A stretch of DNA of 64,000 nucleotides from Ochotona curzoniae. Lineage: Eukaryota > Chordata > Mammalia > Lagomorpha > Ochotonidae. The position numbers and the translations under genes are program-made. How positions within the stretch are numbered: the first letter of the stretch is position 1; the number at the start of each line of letters is the position of its first letter. This document shows positions 1 to 12,204 of the stretch, in pieces. The notes beneath the pieces were generated by a model that worked only from the letters and a program-made list of their open reading frames with translations, searched no databases and was not told the origin of the DNA. The stretch covers positions 184,269 to 248,268 of the forward strand of contig NW_024465797.1 of NCBI RefSeq assembly GCF_017591425.1. Reading direction: 5' to 3'.

Positions 1-1572
1 AGGGTCCCTGGCCATGAGTGGACCACAACCATTTAGTGAGTCTCGTGTTCACCCCATGATGTCCTGTAGGAGCACATTGGGACCCTAGAAGGTCAATGAG
101 CACTGGATTACAGTTGACTGAACAATATTTGTATGATAGTATGATAGCAATTGAATGGATACCTATTGTATTCCTGTTTAGTTATCATTTGTGTAAAAAC
201 AGTTGAGTGGACAGCATGTGAATAAGAACACTTGGTAGAATATACAAGAAAAAAGGAGTTCCAAACAAAAGCATAGATACAGTTGATAGGTTTGTTGATA
301 AGCTTAATACTTTCTCCCTTATCCCATATGACCCTCAGTGTATGAAGTCTGATGCCACTAATAAACTTCGGTTTTGACCATCAGTCAGAGTCCACGAGAG
401 TTAATATCAGCTCCATGCACCAAGTCCATCACTGTGGGACAGCGACAATGTCCTGTAGGGTGGAACTCCAACACGTATGTCTGTGCCTCCAACTTAAAGC
501 CTAGACTTGATGTGATTTGTGATCCTCAGCCCCATAGCAGCACGTACCATAGCACACACACCTGCCTGAAGCAACCAGAGTATCTTGGCTCCAAACTGCA
601 TCACAGTGGAGGAGATGACTAACAACTCCGCTGGACCAGTGAGGTCATGCTCTTGCATAGTATGCTGCTGGTCTAGACTCCACAAAGTCAAGTCTCCCTT
701 GTTTCATTAGAAGAGGGAGGGGGAGTTAGTGAATGCAGATAGAGCCCTGGTAAGCCAGGTGTGTCTTCCACAGGAGCTGTCCTCATTCTCCTGAATGAAA
801 AGCCCCTCAGCATTCGCTTGTGCAGGTACTCTTAATGGCTGAACAAGAGGACCAGGCCCTTAGGCAAGGCTGTGTCTAAAGAAAGGTGCAAAGTTAGCAT
901 GCAACATTTTCTGCCAGTTGGTGGTAGGGAGATGTTAGCCAATCTGCTTCTCTGCACATTGTGTCTTGCTTTGGGAATGGGGTTAGAACAGCTGCCCCAG
1001 CATGGGTGCTGTCACTGATAGAAGGCAGAGCTCATGCATAGTAGTCATTGGCCTGGGGAGTGCTGTTCTCAGGGTTCCCTCTGTGTAGCTGGAAAGAAAA
1101 GAAGGAAGGCATGGAATAGTTCATAAAAAGGAACTCAAAAGTGAGCAGTTCTTCCAGGCAAGAGTGACTACTCTTGTATTCAGCCATCGAACTCTAGAAT
1201 TTCCAAATAGCTCAGGGGTCACTCATGTAGGAAAACATGGGCCCTGCAGGGCCATCATCATCCTCCCTAGAATTCAGGAATACATCCTGGTCTGCATAAT
1301 CATGTTGTTAATAAGTTCACCAAATCTTGATGCCAGAGTTCAGGTGTCCTTTGTATCACTTTTCTCCCACCCTGGGCTTATATGTACCATGGGGCACGGT
1401 CCCAAAGAACTCAGCACAGGCGGTGGTACCCCCACCATTCTTACAAACACTTTGAGAGGTCTTATTCAATTGTAACCATAGACTTCACATTGCTGTGAAA
1501 GGCAGAATTACATGGTCAGTAAATGTTGAGGCTCTCATTTTCATTTGAGAGAGTAAACAGAGATGGAAGCAA
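1..1572. other. Unassigned intergenic or intronic DNA
   Basis: I see no SINE, L1 or coding signal here that I can name. The ORFs are short (up to 103 codons at 1164-1475), overlap on both strands and show no domain or compositional bias. Ancient repeats too diverged to read by eye may be present. Confidence 0.5.
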
Positions 1573-1618
1573 TCTCTCTCTCTCTCTCTTTCTCTCTCTC
1601 ACGCACACACACACACAT
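1573..1618. repeat. CT/CA compound microsatellite
   Basis: An interrupted (CT)n run passes directly into (CA)n. It produces the leucine/serine/threonine-histidine-rich part of a 61-codon ORF, which is therefore an artefact. Confidence 0.95.
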
Positions 1619-1619
1619 C

Positions 1620-1805
1620 TCTGTCACTGGGAAGCAGCAATAATCATTCAAATAGTTGGCTTCCTGCCACCAATGTGTGAGATCTGGATTGAGCTTCAAG
1701 TCAGCTAAGTCTCAACCATTGCGGGCACTGGGGAATGAGCCAATGGATAAGACCTCTTGCTCTACTTATATATCTCTTTATATATCTCTTTGTATCTTAA
1801 CAAAA
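1620..1805 (+). mobile_element. Old CSINE-like fragment (3' half)
   Basis: The order gggaagcagcaataat, ccaccaatgtgtgagatctgg, cattgcgggcactggggaatgagcc and a CT-rich tail matches the 3' half of the older lagomorph tRNA-derived SINE. The tRNA-like head is missing, and divergence is high. Confidence 0.6.
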
Positions 1806-2364
1806 TAATAATGGAAATTGTATATTATGAAAACTTACATAGCTTTTAAATATTTTAGGTACCCAAGTAAACTTATCTTCCAATTCTACTTGTCTACAAG
1901 CTTTCTAAAGTTCCCTCATATATACAATACATTGCATTCGACACAATCCAGGCTGTTCCTACCCACGTGTATCTAGAGGCTGACTAACACACACACCAGC
2001 AGGGGCCAGTTAAACTGTAGTAGGAGTACAGGTAACTCACTGAAAGACTATACTCTTGTAATAACATGGGGATTATCAGTGCGGAGAAGGGGAAGTGGAA
2101 GGGAAGTGAAATCCCTGAACCTGTGGAACTATATCATTAAAATCTAATTACTTTAAAAAAGAATGAATCATTCACAATTTTACTGAAAATGGTAGGAGGG
2201 AAAATAAAACAATGTCTTAATCTAAAAGCTTTTATGAAACAACAAAGGAAAAATAAAAGAACATCAACTGTCTATGAGGGCCGAGATTATGGAACTATGA
2301 GTAAATACTATAGGCTATCTAAACGAGTAACAGCTGAAAAGGAAGGAGGCATATTTACAGCATT

Positions 2365-3010
2365 TAAGATGCTAATCAGAGCGCACTAATTCTACATTGG
2401 AGCACCCAGGTTCAAAGCCAATCTCTGGCTACTGACCCCAGCTCCTTGATTACTCAGCCCTCAAGAGGCAAGAGAAAGGGCTCACATCAGTAGTTTTTTG
2501 TTTTGTGTGTGTGTGTGTGTATGTGTGTTTTATTCTTTGTTTTTTTTTAAAGGTTTTTAATTTTTAATGGAATGTCAGAGTCACAGAGAGAAGGAGGTAC
2601 AGAAAGATCTTTAGTGTGCTAATTCACTCCTCATGTGGCCTCAATGGCCAGGGCTAAGCTGATCCAAAGCCCAGGAGCTTTTTCCAGGTCTTCCATTCAG
2701 GTGCAGGGTCCTAAGGCTTTGGGTTGTCCTTAAATGCTTGCCCAGACAAAGCAGGGAGCTGGATGGGAAGCAGAGCACCTGGGGCATGAATTGGAACCCA
2801 TATGAAATCCTGGCGCATTCAAGGTCAGGCCTTTAGCCGTTAGGCTACCGTGCTGAGCTTACATTAGTAGGTTCTGAACACCCATATGCGAGTCCTGGCT
2901 GCTGGCTTCAACTCAGCCAAGCCACTTCAAGCATTTGATGAGTGAGCCAGGCTAGAAGATTTCTCCTAGTGTGTTTTTCCTCTTCCTTTCTCTGGCTCAC
3001 AAATAAAAAT
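2365..3010 (+). mobile_element. Old plus-strand CSINE split by a younger SINE
   Basis: The head portion lies at about 2365-2480 and the 3' portion (cccatatgcgagtcctggct onward) at about 2871-3010. The two halves share an orientation and are separated by the minus-strand SINE at 2494-2857, so this is a single older element with a nested insertion. Confidence 0.6.
2494..2857 (-). mobile_element. CSINE nested in an older SINE, with target duplication
   Basis: The reverse-complement C-repeat body runs from its T-rich tail at about 2541 to the head at about 2857. The flanks ctcacatcagtag (2481-2493) and cttacattagtag (2858-2870) form an imperfect 13-bp target-site duplication. Between tail and flank lies a (GT)n tract at about 2505-2528, apparently grown out of the SINE tail. 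Confidence 0.75.
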
Positions 3011-3059
3011 AGAATATCTAATAATAAAAAATAAAAATATAAGCATAAATAAAGACAAA

Positions 3060-3410
3060 TAGTAAAGAATAGAAATGATATCTATACAAACACTAATGAA
3101 AAGTAACTCAAATATCTATATCAATAATTATCAAAAGGCACTTATGCCAAAAATTATCACCAGATATGAAGAGGCTCATATTTAATAAAAATCATCAACT
3201 CACAAAGAATTTCAACAGTTCTATATATGTTTGCATCTAATAACATCATCTCAAAGTAAAAAAAAAAAAAAGATATTTACATAGCTAAAGGAGAAATACA
3301 CTTGCCTATATATGGCAGATTTTAATATAATCTCAGTAACTGATCAATTAAGTGAACACATTTTCAAGGTAAGAATATAGAAAAATATAACTGTACTAGT
3401 AACACTGTGG
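3060..3410 (+). mobile_element. Decayed L1 ORF2 fragment (5' part of ORF2)
   Basis: Ordered matches by eye to mammalian L1 ORF2 include gaaaagtaactcaaatatct, gccaaaaattatcaccagat, atgaagaggctcatatttaat and ctaaaggagaaatacac. These belong to the endonuclease-domain part of ORF2. The frame is broken by many stops, so this is a pseudogenic scrap. The family assignment comes from memory and was not searched. Confidence 0.65.
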
Positions 3411-3653
3411 AATACCAGGATAAGCCATGGCCTGTAACACCAGCTATCAATATGGGTACTTTTCAATTTCGGTTGCTCCACTTCCAATCTAGCTACCTAC
3501 AAATGTGCTTGGGAAACCAGAAAAGATGAATCAGCTGCTTGGACCCTTCACCCACATAGGACACCCAATTGGAGCTTCTTGCTATAATAAGAAACTTTCC
3601 TATATAGAAACAAACATACAAGTCACAGTGCCTTACAATTTAGAACTATTTGT

Positions 3654-3970
3654 TTTAAGATTTATATTTATTAAAAAGGAATATCAGACCATGGAGAGAA
3701 GGAGAGGCAAAATCTTCCATCTGATGATTCTGTTCCAAAATGCCCACAACGTCTGGAGCTGTGGCAATCTGAAACCAGGAGCCAAGAGCTCTTTCTGTGT
3801 CTCTCCTGTAAGTGTAAGTTGCCAAGACTAGGCTACCTTCTAGTAATTTTCCAGGTCACAAGAAGGGAGCTGGATGGGAACTGAAGCTGCCAGAACATGA
3901 ACTGGCATCCATTTGGGATCCTGTTGCTTGCAATGTGAGGATTTAACCATTGATCCATCATGCCAGGCCC
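3654..3970 (-). mobile_element. Old minus-strand CSINE
   Basis: It begins with an AT-rich tail, passes through caaaatcttccatctgatga and cacaagaagggagctggatg, and ends in the head tgatccatcatgccaggccc. It is more diverged than the young copies. Confidence 0.8.
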
Positions 3971-3974
3971 AAGT

Positions 3975-4235
3975 TAAAAAAAAAAATCACTTATTTGATT
4001 TTATTTGGAAGACAGAGACAGAAAGATTCAGTCTGTTGGCTTACTTTCCAACTGCCTATAAGGCTATCGCTGGGGCAAACCAGAACTAGAAGGCTAAACT
4101 TTCTCCAGGTCTTCCCAAACAACAGGTCAGGAATCTAGGTACTTGAGCTCTCACCTGCTGGCTCCCAGGGTATGCATTGGTAGAAGGCTGGAATCAGAAA
4201 AGAACAAAGATGCAAGCCCAGAGAATCTAATATGT
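3975..4235 (-). mobile_element. Old CSINE-subfamily fragment
   Basis: A decayed minus-strand SINE of the older lagomorph subfamily follows immediately after the previous copy. Visible blocks are tttatttggaagacagagac, tgagctctcacctgctggct and a degenerate gaatcag box. The head is poorly preserved. Confidence 0.5.
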
Positions 4236-4844
4236 CACCTGGGATTCCCAAATATCATCTTTATTTGTGCACCTGATGACTGACTGTTCCCCTGATTATC
4301 CACACTATGAATCATAAAACAAACTTTAATAACTCTTAAAAATTAAACTATGTATTGAAACTTCATTTTACCAATGTTTCAAATAAAGAAGATAGAAATC
4401 AGAGAAATAAGAGTAGGAACTTGCGGCAAAGTGAAATCAACTATCTTGCCTTTAACACACAGCCAGTTAGTAGCCAGGGGAACTCTTGAACCAGGCAGTT
4501 TGACTCACGTACTTGTGCACATACCCACCACTCTGAATGACTTATAGTGAGGAACAATTCTAGGACAGCCATGAACAGCTAACTAGAGGTCCACACACAC
4601 CACTCCACAGTTCTTGTTGACAACAAGCAAGCTCATTTAAAGGAACAGGTCTATGTGAACTCAGAAAAAGCACCTGGTGATAACAGCTGTCTTCTTCCTC
4701 CTCTTCAGAGAAATTAGAATCATTAATGCAAGAGATAATGGCTTGATTGAAAAGTGGTTGTGATGTGCAACTAGGCCATTTTGGAGAGTTAAGCGTGAGC
4801 TGAACAACCAGATAATAAATGATGGAGGCTGAGAGTATGCTGCC
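4236..4844. other. Unassigned sequence
   Basis: AT-rich sequence without a recognisable gene or a repeat I can name. The minus-strand 70-codon ORF at 4661-4873 has no recognisable motif. Confidence 0.4.
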
Positions 4845-4905
4845 TTCATTTCACAGATGAGGCAGACCTCCACACGCTGTTAGCTGAAGTACCTGGGTAC
4901 CAAGA
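4845..4905 (-). mobile_element. Probable MIR core fragment
   Basis: The core ccttcatttcacagatgagg followed by a cagacc run is the reverse complement of the widely conserved MIR segment (cctcatctgt...). The match is short, so the edges are uncertain. Confidence 0.45.
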
Positions 4906-5361
4906 AGGTGTGAGAATCTTTTTTCTGGAGGTTACTAACATGCGTCTGCAGCAGGGTGATGGGGGAACAGAACACAGGGCTCTGAGGCCAGACAGGAACG
5001 GAACCTCTGCCAGGAAGACATCGGGGAGGAGGGTATGCAAGACACAGTGTGCAAGACACAGTCCCTGCCCCAGAGAAGGCCATTTCTCCCTCTATCCCCC
5101 ATGGAGAAGCAAACATGACACCACCATTTCTGTACCCGTGGGTGAAGGTCATGAAGGTTCTGATGGCATGGAGATGGTTCAGTGAGGGGAAGAGTGGTGA
5201 GTGCAGCTCCAACAACGAGCAGGGCTCCACCTCTTGAGTAGGAACCTGGGAGGCCCACGAGGCAGTCAGTCACTGTGGCACAAACACCTGCCAGCACCTC
5301 AAGGTGGAGCTTGTTCTCCAGATGGTCATCGTCATTGTTGCCTCTTCCTTTCCTCCTCCTT

Positions 5362-5990
5362 AAGACTGAGTTACTTATACAAAAAGCAGAGCAACAGAGA
5401 GAGGTATCCTCCATCCACTGCTTCTTTTTAAAAAAGATTTATTTTATTTTCATTTCGAAGTCAAATATACAGGGAGGAGCAGAGACAGAGAGACAGAGAG
5501 GAAGATCTTTCGTTCAATGATTCACTCCCCAAGTGACCACAACAGCCAGTGCTGTGCTGTGCTGATCCGAAGCCAGGAGCCAGGAAATTCTTCTGGGTCT
5601 CCCACATGCATGCAGGGTCCTAAAGCTTTGGGCCATCCACGACTGCTCTCCCAGGCCACAAGCAGGGAGCTGGATGGGAAGTGGAGCTGCCAGATTAGAA
5701 CCGGTGCCCATATGGGATCGTGGGCATTCAAGGCAAGGACTTTAGCTGCTAAGACATGCTGCTAGGCCCCATCCACTGCTTTACTCTCACAAAGGGCTTC
5801 AGCCGCCAGGACTGGACCAGGCCAAATCCAGGGGCCTTGAGCTTCTCCTGGTTCTCCCATGAAAGTTCAGGTTTCTTCTGCTACCTTCCTCAGCACATAT
5901 CAGGCAGCTGGAGTTAGAGCACCTGGACTGGGATGGTCACTCCATAATGGATACAGGCGTTACCAGCAGTGGTTTAACATACTGTGCAAC
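5362..5990 (-). mobile_element. Old SINE interrupted by a young CSINE
   Basis: Decayed minus-strand SINE sequence lies at 5362-5410 (gagttacttatac, cagagagaggtatcctccat) and resumes at about 5782-5990 (cagccgccaggact, gttctcccatgaaag, atcaggcagctggagt). The younger element at 5424-5768 splits it. Confidence 0.55.
5424..5768 (-). mobile_element. CSINE with a 13-bp target duplication
   Basis: An almost complete minus-strand copy runs from its tail (aaaaaagatttattttattt) to its head (gctaggcc). It is bracketed by exact 13-bp copies of ccatccactgctt at 5411-5423 and 5769-5781. The perfect flanks indicate a fairly recent insertion. Confidence 0.9.
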
Positions 5991-6179
5991 AATTCTGAAT
6001 GCCATGTGGCTCATCTCGCCTTCACAAAATCAAACAGAAAATCATCTGGAATTCAGGCTTTTTTTTCCCCAAACTCTCCATATGCAAAGGGAACATTAAT
6101 CTTTCAGGATAATGACTTTTAGATATTGAAATCAGAAACTGGCCTCTGAACTCTGAAACTGTTTGCTAACATCCTAGTG

Positions 6180-6208
6180 GAAGATCTGTGTGTGTGTGTG
6201 TGTATGTA
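6180..6208. repeat. GT microsatellite
   Basis: Short (GT)n run with one interruption (gtgtgtgtgtgtatgt). Confidence 0.85.
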
Positions 6209-6359
6209 TTGAGTGAATACATGCATTTGAAGACATGTGGGAAAGTGGACCAGCTAATTGACAGGATATCGGTGTACTCCTGATGTGTGAACTAACATCA
6301 TAAAGCAGGAATGACTTTGGCACACAAAGGACTGAGACACATGCCTAGATAAGAAATGG

Positions 6360-6652
6360 GAGGGCCCAGTGCAATGGCTCAATTTACTACTCTTCTACCT
6401 TTAAGCCCCTGATGCCAGTTCATGTCCCCGCTGCTGCACTTCCCATTCAGCTTCCTGTTTATTCCCTGGGAAAGCAGTCGAGGATGGCCCAAAGCCTTGG
6501 GACCCTGCACCTGTGTGGGAGACCCGGAAAAGGTCCCTGGCTTCAGATCAATCACTTGGTTATGAGCCAGCAGAAGGAAAATCTTTCTTTCCCTCTCTCC
6601 TTCTTTGCAGATTTGTATTTTCAATCAAACTAAATAAATCATTTTTAAAGGG
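6360..6652 (+). mobile_element. Plus-strand CSINE
   Basis: The body is typical (gggaaagcagtcgaggatgg, ccttgggaccctgcacctgt, gtgggagacccggaaaaggt). The gatcggcac-type 3' segment is shortened and the tail is A-rich. Flanking duplications are not clear. Confidence 0.85.
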
Positions 6653-8099
6653 AAAGAGGAGACAGAGAAAGATAGATGGGCAGATTATGAGTCAAATAAA
6701 TGCTTAGAAAGGAAGGGCATGTTCGAATTTAGATGTACATGTATTTAAATCCCAGCCAGTGACACTGCTTAGGGCAAGCTCTTCATGTCTAAGTCCCCTT
6801 TGTTCATGCATTTCTTCTGTAAATCTCTAGTATGCAGTGGATGTGATATTATGCACCAGGGTGGTTTGCATGTGTAGAACATGCCTCAGTTACCTATTCA
6901 TATTGCAAAGACAGAAACCGCTCCCTTGTAGATCATCCCTGAAGACCTGGGTGAAATGCCTGCTGATAGCTCAACACACAGGTTTAATCATTTACACCTG
7001 TCCCTATGCTTCAAACCTGTAATTTGGAATCCAATGCCAGGTTCATAAATGAGCGTTTGAGCAAAGTCTATATCTCAGAAAATATTAGGTGGAAAACAAC
7101 AATAAGGGGTCTCCCCAACCACCCTGTCTTCTACTCTAGCACTAACACAAGTCACAGACCTGTAGCAAGTATCTTCAGCGACCGACATGATCTCATTCAT
7201 GTTCCGGACACGAGACACTCAACAGGCAGGATCATGCAGCTGTCTATGACTCTGACCTTTCCCATTCTAAACTACATGGGGCTACCAGGAAGACCTGAAT
7301 CTTCACGTCCCACAACCATTGGCCTTTCCTGGAAATGCAGCCATAAATTCATTGAAAACTAAAGAAGAGATGGAGTTGTTCAAAAGAAGACAAGGAAGTA
7401 GATAAAGTAGAGGAAGAGGAAAAGACTTAGGGGGATAGTAGCTAGGGGCAGAACAAATGAACTGTCCACAGGAAATAACTATGAACTTCTTTCTGCATCA
7501 TATTCTTGTTGCTAAAGTCTTTTGTTAAAAACAAATAAACGACAACAACAATGAGGCAATGGGGACCGTACACAGAGAAGAAACTTACTTGGGAGGGACC
7601 ATACTTCTCAATGTTCCAGAAAACCAGGGAGAATAAAATTACTTGTTATCAGAAAAACTTGGTGGCTTCTTTCCCTGGACTTAATATAGAAATAAAAAAC
7701 CAGGAAGTGGGCGCAGACAGAGAAGCATTACTTGCAATGTGACCAGGTGAATATGAAAAGAGGAGGGAAGGGTAAAGCATACCCAAAGAGAGAGAGCCAG
7801 AAGGTGAGATTCCCCTTGAAAGCAGAGAGGAAGAGACACCAAAGGTTTGAGGAAGAGTCTTGAGATTTTAAGTCTTCCCCTATGCTGGAAGCCAGCTCCA
7901 ACCAGGTTCGGAACTTAAGAAGGTTGCGTGGAATAGAAGTAGAGAAAAAGAAGTGGATCACTATAATTTCAGGATTGTAATGGACAACTCAAGTAAGTTG
8001 TCCCCTTTATTTATACAGAAGCAGTCACAAACTCTGGCACAGACCTTTTACGTCATGGTGTTGCATCCACTCAACCACAGAGGGCAGGCCTCAAAAAGT
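6653..8099. other. Unassigned sequence with a 118-codon chance ORF
   Basis: The longest ORF, at 7006-7362 on the plus strand, has no hydrophobic segment, low-complexity region or motif I recognise, and no splice or promoter context. I treat it as fortuitous. 7370-7470 is purine-rich. Confidence 0.4.
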
Positions 8100-9475
8100 G
8101 CAATTGCAAAGTTTTCTTTAGGGGTAGTTTGACACAGTTTCAAGGGGCGCACAGTTTACAACAGGTGAGTGAGGAAGGATTATGCATTCCTAGCTTATCT
8201 CGGCTTGCCAGCTTCAGTCTGCTCTCCTCAGGTCTGGGCTCTAGCCTTAGTGCTACCTGTGACAACCAGACCCCGATCTTGAATTATCTATTGGTGAATA
8301 AACTGGAGCTTTGGTTTATGGGGATTGGGGCCATGGGCACTAGTTGGCAATTAGGCATGCAAGCTCGCACAGTTTGATAGCTAAGCAAGTAAAGCAGGAG
8401 TTATAAAGGCAAAAAGAATTGCAGTTAGCAATCAGCCATGTTTCTCCATTTTGATTTCAACTCTACAATGAACAAGTGGGTGTTTCCAAGGATAATTCTG
8501 CCAATTGTTTCACCTTAAAGTGGGGTATTATCCATTCTGATGTTGCAGATAGAAATTCCTCAGTAGTCAACACATATTAACCAGTAATACACTCCTACTA
8601 CGATTCTCATTCTATAACTTATCTTATCAGAGGAGAAAATATATCACATTGGGGAAAAGATAATGATCAGAAACAGAAAATTACAAACAGATTCCCACTG
8701 CAACTATGGACTCAATAATCCTGAATTAGTTTGAAAGCATGTATTACAATGTTACTACATTCTTGAGCTCTTCCAGACAAAGGGCCATTAAAGCAACCGA
8801 GACAGCATATATTATTAAAGGCCTATTCACCAAGATGTTATCAGCAACATTAATTCCCAAGCTCATATAGGTTGTGAAAACCATCTCGCAGGAGTAAACA
8901 ACAATGCCTCAATATATTATAGAACTCTCAGTGGGGTGGTCAAGTGTCCTCGCAAAGGGAGTTGGAACTGTATTCAGGTGGTTGCAGAGACATCCACTGG
9001 GCCTTGCCATGCAGCAGGAAACTCCCCTGGGCCCTGCCAAACAGGGGAGCAGTTCTCTTCACACCTTCGCGTCATTCACACCTACTGTATGGACCTCAGC
9101 ACCCTGACCCCTCCTTGTTGGGTGGGAACCTATAGGTAAAAGGTTCTTCATCGGCAATCTCTTAACTAGCTAGGAAATAACTTTGGAAATTTTTGTGTCA
9201 CCCACTTCAATGTGACCAAGATTTCAGTGCGCTTGAATGGTCTCATTAATCATTGGAAATTTCAGAATCAGACAACTGCGAAGTTGAATGGTTGACTTGC
9301 CAGTGAGTGATGAAGGATTTGTCCAGGAGGGCAGAAACAGACAGAACTGCAGACACCCCAGCTGGAATAGACTTTCACAGTCAGATGTCCTCTGATAGGG
9401 GAAACAGCAGAAAGCAGGGCAGTGGCAATGTCTGAGGCCAGTGTCCCCAGAAAACAGACTGAAACAGACTTGGAT
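8100..9475. other. Unclassified, possibly old LTR-type sequence
   Basis: About 1.4 kb of sequence of mixed composition. A G/C-richer block at 8930-9130 (ggccttgccatgcagcagga) and an AATAAA-like motif on the minus strand near 8010 hint at an old retroelement, but I cannot identify terminal repeats or coding motifs. Confidence 0.25.
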
Positions 9476-9622
9476 GCAGGCTCAGAGGGTGGAAGACTGA
9501 GACAGACCTGGGTACAGACACATGGGTTGAGAAACTGAGACCAACATGTGGGTTCAGCACAGGGGATGGGAGACTGAGACCAAAGCATTGGTGCAACTCA
9601 GGGACTGGGTTAAGGAAACAAC
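9476..9622. repeat. Degenerate minisatellite, unit about 37-40 bp
   Basis: Three to four diverged units are recognisable by the repeated core agactgagaca or aaactgagacca followed by a ggtac/ggttca/ggtgca phase. They explain the three overlapping ORFs of 106, 130 and 151 codons that cross this segment on both strands. Confidence 0.6.
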
Positions 9623-10984
9623 AATAAAGGAGAAAGGTGTGGAAAGGAAGATAGGTCATGTCCATGTATACTGCCATGGACATTTGGCGTCCATGTTGCA
9701 GCAAGCATCCACTGGGCAGGGCATGAAATGCTCTACATGGGTATCTGCAAGGAAGTCCAAAGGCAAGGAGCATTCTGCCTCCCTGTGGGAAAAATTGCCC
9801 CAGGAGGATCTCACCTTCCCTGTGTTGTCACACACACAAACATCACCAGAGGGAACACCTCCTGCAAACTGTAGTACTGAGAGAGGCCAGTGGTGGAAGA
9901 CCAAGTTGAGGAATGCATGCTGGAGACGGCACTGTCAGCAGACAGTGAATCAAAGCTTGCTGAGAACTGCCCACAAAAGCCATGGCTGGACTCAAAGATG
10001 AAGTCAGAAGGTGCCAGGTGGGCCCAGGGCTACTTCTCTGGGGTTTCTGCTGCTGTATGTTCTCACGCTCTGGCATGTTCCTCCCAAGTGCTATCACAAG
10101 GTTCCACCAAGACTCCTGTCCAACTGATGCTTTAAACACCAAAAATACAATCTTATAACTCCTTCTTGAGTCACCAGGTCATCTTGAATTCTGTTAACAG
10201 AAAACTCTGAGCTCTCTGAAGGCAAAGACCAGCTCATGTCCCAACCTCTGGGAGGAAAATCTTTCTTACCCCAAATATCCCTGAGATAACTTTGACATCA
10301 ATGTGGAGCAAAGTGTGAAAGAAAATTGGACAATTCTTCAGGAGCATTTCAAGAGCAGACCTCAATGTTCTAAATAAAGGCAGTTTTCTCCTCGCTAGGG
10401 TGTCCTTGAAGTTTTTTTGAGGGAAAACACAGCTGATAAACTAACTCTGCGTCTACACATATGTCTGGAAGTATTAAAAAGCAAAATGTTCCAGATGTTG
10501 GTCGAGACCTACTATACCCCTGGACAGCAGAGCACTTAACAAGCTGCTATGCAAGTTCATGGCTCTGGGAAGGGTTCCCGGTGTAAAGTGGTTATTTCAG
10601 TGTGAGCAGTGCCACCATCAGGGGCAAAGAACCGACTGCACACGGCACTGAACATGTGCATGCATTTGTTAGGCATTGTTTATTCTGACACCAGTAGTTT
10701 CCTGTTTGAAAAGATGTATTGTGGAGTGGAATGTGGAGTTGATAGTGGCCATTAAGGTAAAACATGGAACTAGGGGATTCATATCTAGCTGGACCTTTGG
10801 GCAGTGCCCTTGGCTGCCCCCAGTTGTGGGAATTTGCTTGCTTGTACTGACAAATTTCAATGGAAAGTTTTGAAAATCACTGGTGAATGAAAAATCTCTA
10901 TGCAGTTAGACAGACTCTCATAAAAACAAAAATCATCCCTGGTACAGTCAGTTTGGAGATTAGTTTAGCTTTGTTAAGTCTGTG
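9623..10984. other. Unassigned sequence
   Basis: It contains parts of three or four open frames on opposite strands between 9546 and 10142, none with a recognisable domain. Long frames on both strands point to composition rather than coding. Confidence 0.4.
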
Positions 10985-11085
10985 TTCTGAAAGCAGACAG
11001 TAATGCCTACTTCCAAGAGTTGAGTGGGATAGGATAATCAAAAGTATAGTGCAGACCTGGTACTTGATCAATTCTTGCTTCTTTC
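10985..11085 (+). mobile_element. Probable MIR 3' fragment
   Basis: The order agtaatgcctacttcc, gagtgggataggataatcaa, gtgcagacctggtacttgatc and a following aattcttg matches the 3' half of MIR (tacctacctcat ... gtgcctggcaca). Divergence is high. Confidence 0.5.
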
Positions 11086-11675
11086 CTCATTTGAGAAAGG
11101 TGGAAGCATGTTGAAATGCAAAGAGATTGAAATGGGGCCTAAGCAGTAGATCCAAGATCATGTTATGAACTAAAACCTAAGGCAGGCAGGGAAAGCACTA
11201 AGGGGCCTGGTTCCTTGCCTACCTGTTCTTCAGCTCTCAGTCCAATGCTGTATGACTGTGCTCTTCTGTGCTGACTTGGCTTTAGCTAACAGGATGTATT
11301 GAGTGTGATGTGAGCAGAACTGGGCAATATGTCTGCACTTGTCTCAGGTTGATGGTGCATTCTGTCATCCTCTTTAGAAGGTCAGGAAAAGACACAGGAT
11401 AGCAGAGCCTGGCCATCTCCATGGTTCCAGCCAAAATCAAGTTAGTGCTGACAGCTACAATCTTCCAAGAAATAGGATAGCCCCATGAGCACCTCCTGCC
11501 CACCCGTGGCTCACCCTTACCTACCCAGAGAGTGGAATAATCAATGCAGAATCCCATGACCAGTGTGGTGCTAGACATATGTGATGGTACGGTGATGGCA
11601 GTTCAAACAACAGTGGGAATGCAGGCCCTTGTCTAATATGGATGATGTTCTTAGGAGATTGAAATGCATAAAGAG

Positions 11676-11676
<1 letters not shown>

Positions 11677-11726
<50 letters not shown>

Positions 11727-11739
11727 AGTGTGTGAGTGA
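11677..11739. repeat. TG microsatellite with a CG core
   Basis: A long (TG)n run interrupted by a short alternating CG segment (tgtgcgcgcgtgtg), then tgagtg variants. Alternating purine-pyrimidine sequence of this kind can adopt Z-DNA. Confidence 0.95.
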
Positions 11740-11954
11740 GTGAAGGAACTATCACATGAGGACCAGTAAGAAGTGGCCAACTCCAAACCTGGCCAGGCTG
11801 TTTCCCTAACTCCTGAGAGAAGATCCACCTCATGGTGGACTGCCAGCTTCCCCAGGAGGGAAACAGCAAACTTTTGCTGTTTGAAGTCCTGGCCTGCATG
11901 GCTGCCAGAGCAGGCCAACACAGCCAGGGCTGCCAGAGCTTAGAAAAGAGGCAT

Positions 11955-12060
11955 GTTTAGTGCTGGGTGCATTGCCTGCACTTTTCATTGAGTCCTTACA
12001 ACAACCATATGTGATCAGCTTCATAGCACTAGTGTGGGGAGAAGATAGCCTGATGCTAGC
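11955..12060 (-). mobile_element. Probable MIR fragment
   Basis: The segment cattgagtccttacaacaac followed by catatgtgatcagc resembles the reverse complement of MIR around gttgttgtgaggattaaatg. Short and diverged. Confidence 0.45.
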
Positions 12061-12204
12061 AGCTGGATAGCATCTTAGCATCACTCAAGCCCCTGTGGTA
12101 GCTCCCACTGAGACACAAGAAGAAATTAAGCAGGAAGAAGCAGCCCCCCGCAACTCACACCCAAAATAGTGGTCTCAGAATGGATGCTTTCAATAATGTG
12201 TTTT

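Noticed and set aside
8000..9475. Endogenous retrovirus with LTRs
   Set aside because: I could not find paired terminal repeats, a primer-binding site or any gag/pol motif; left as unclassified.
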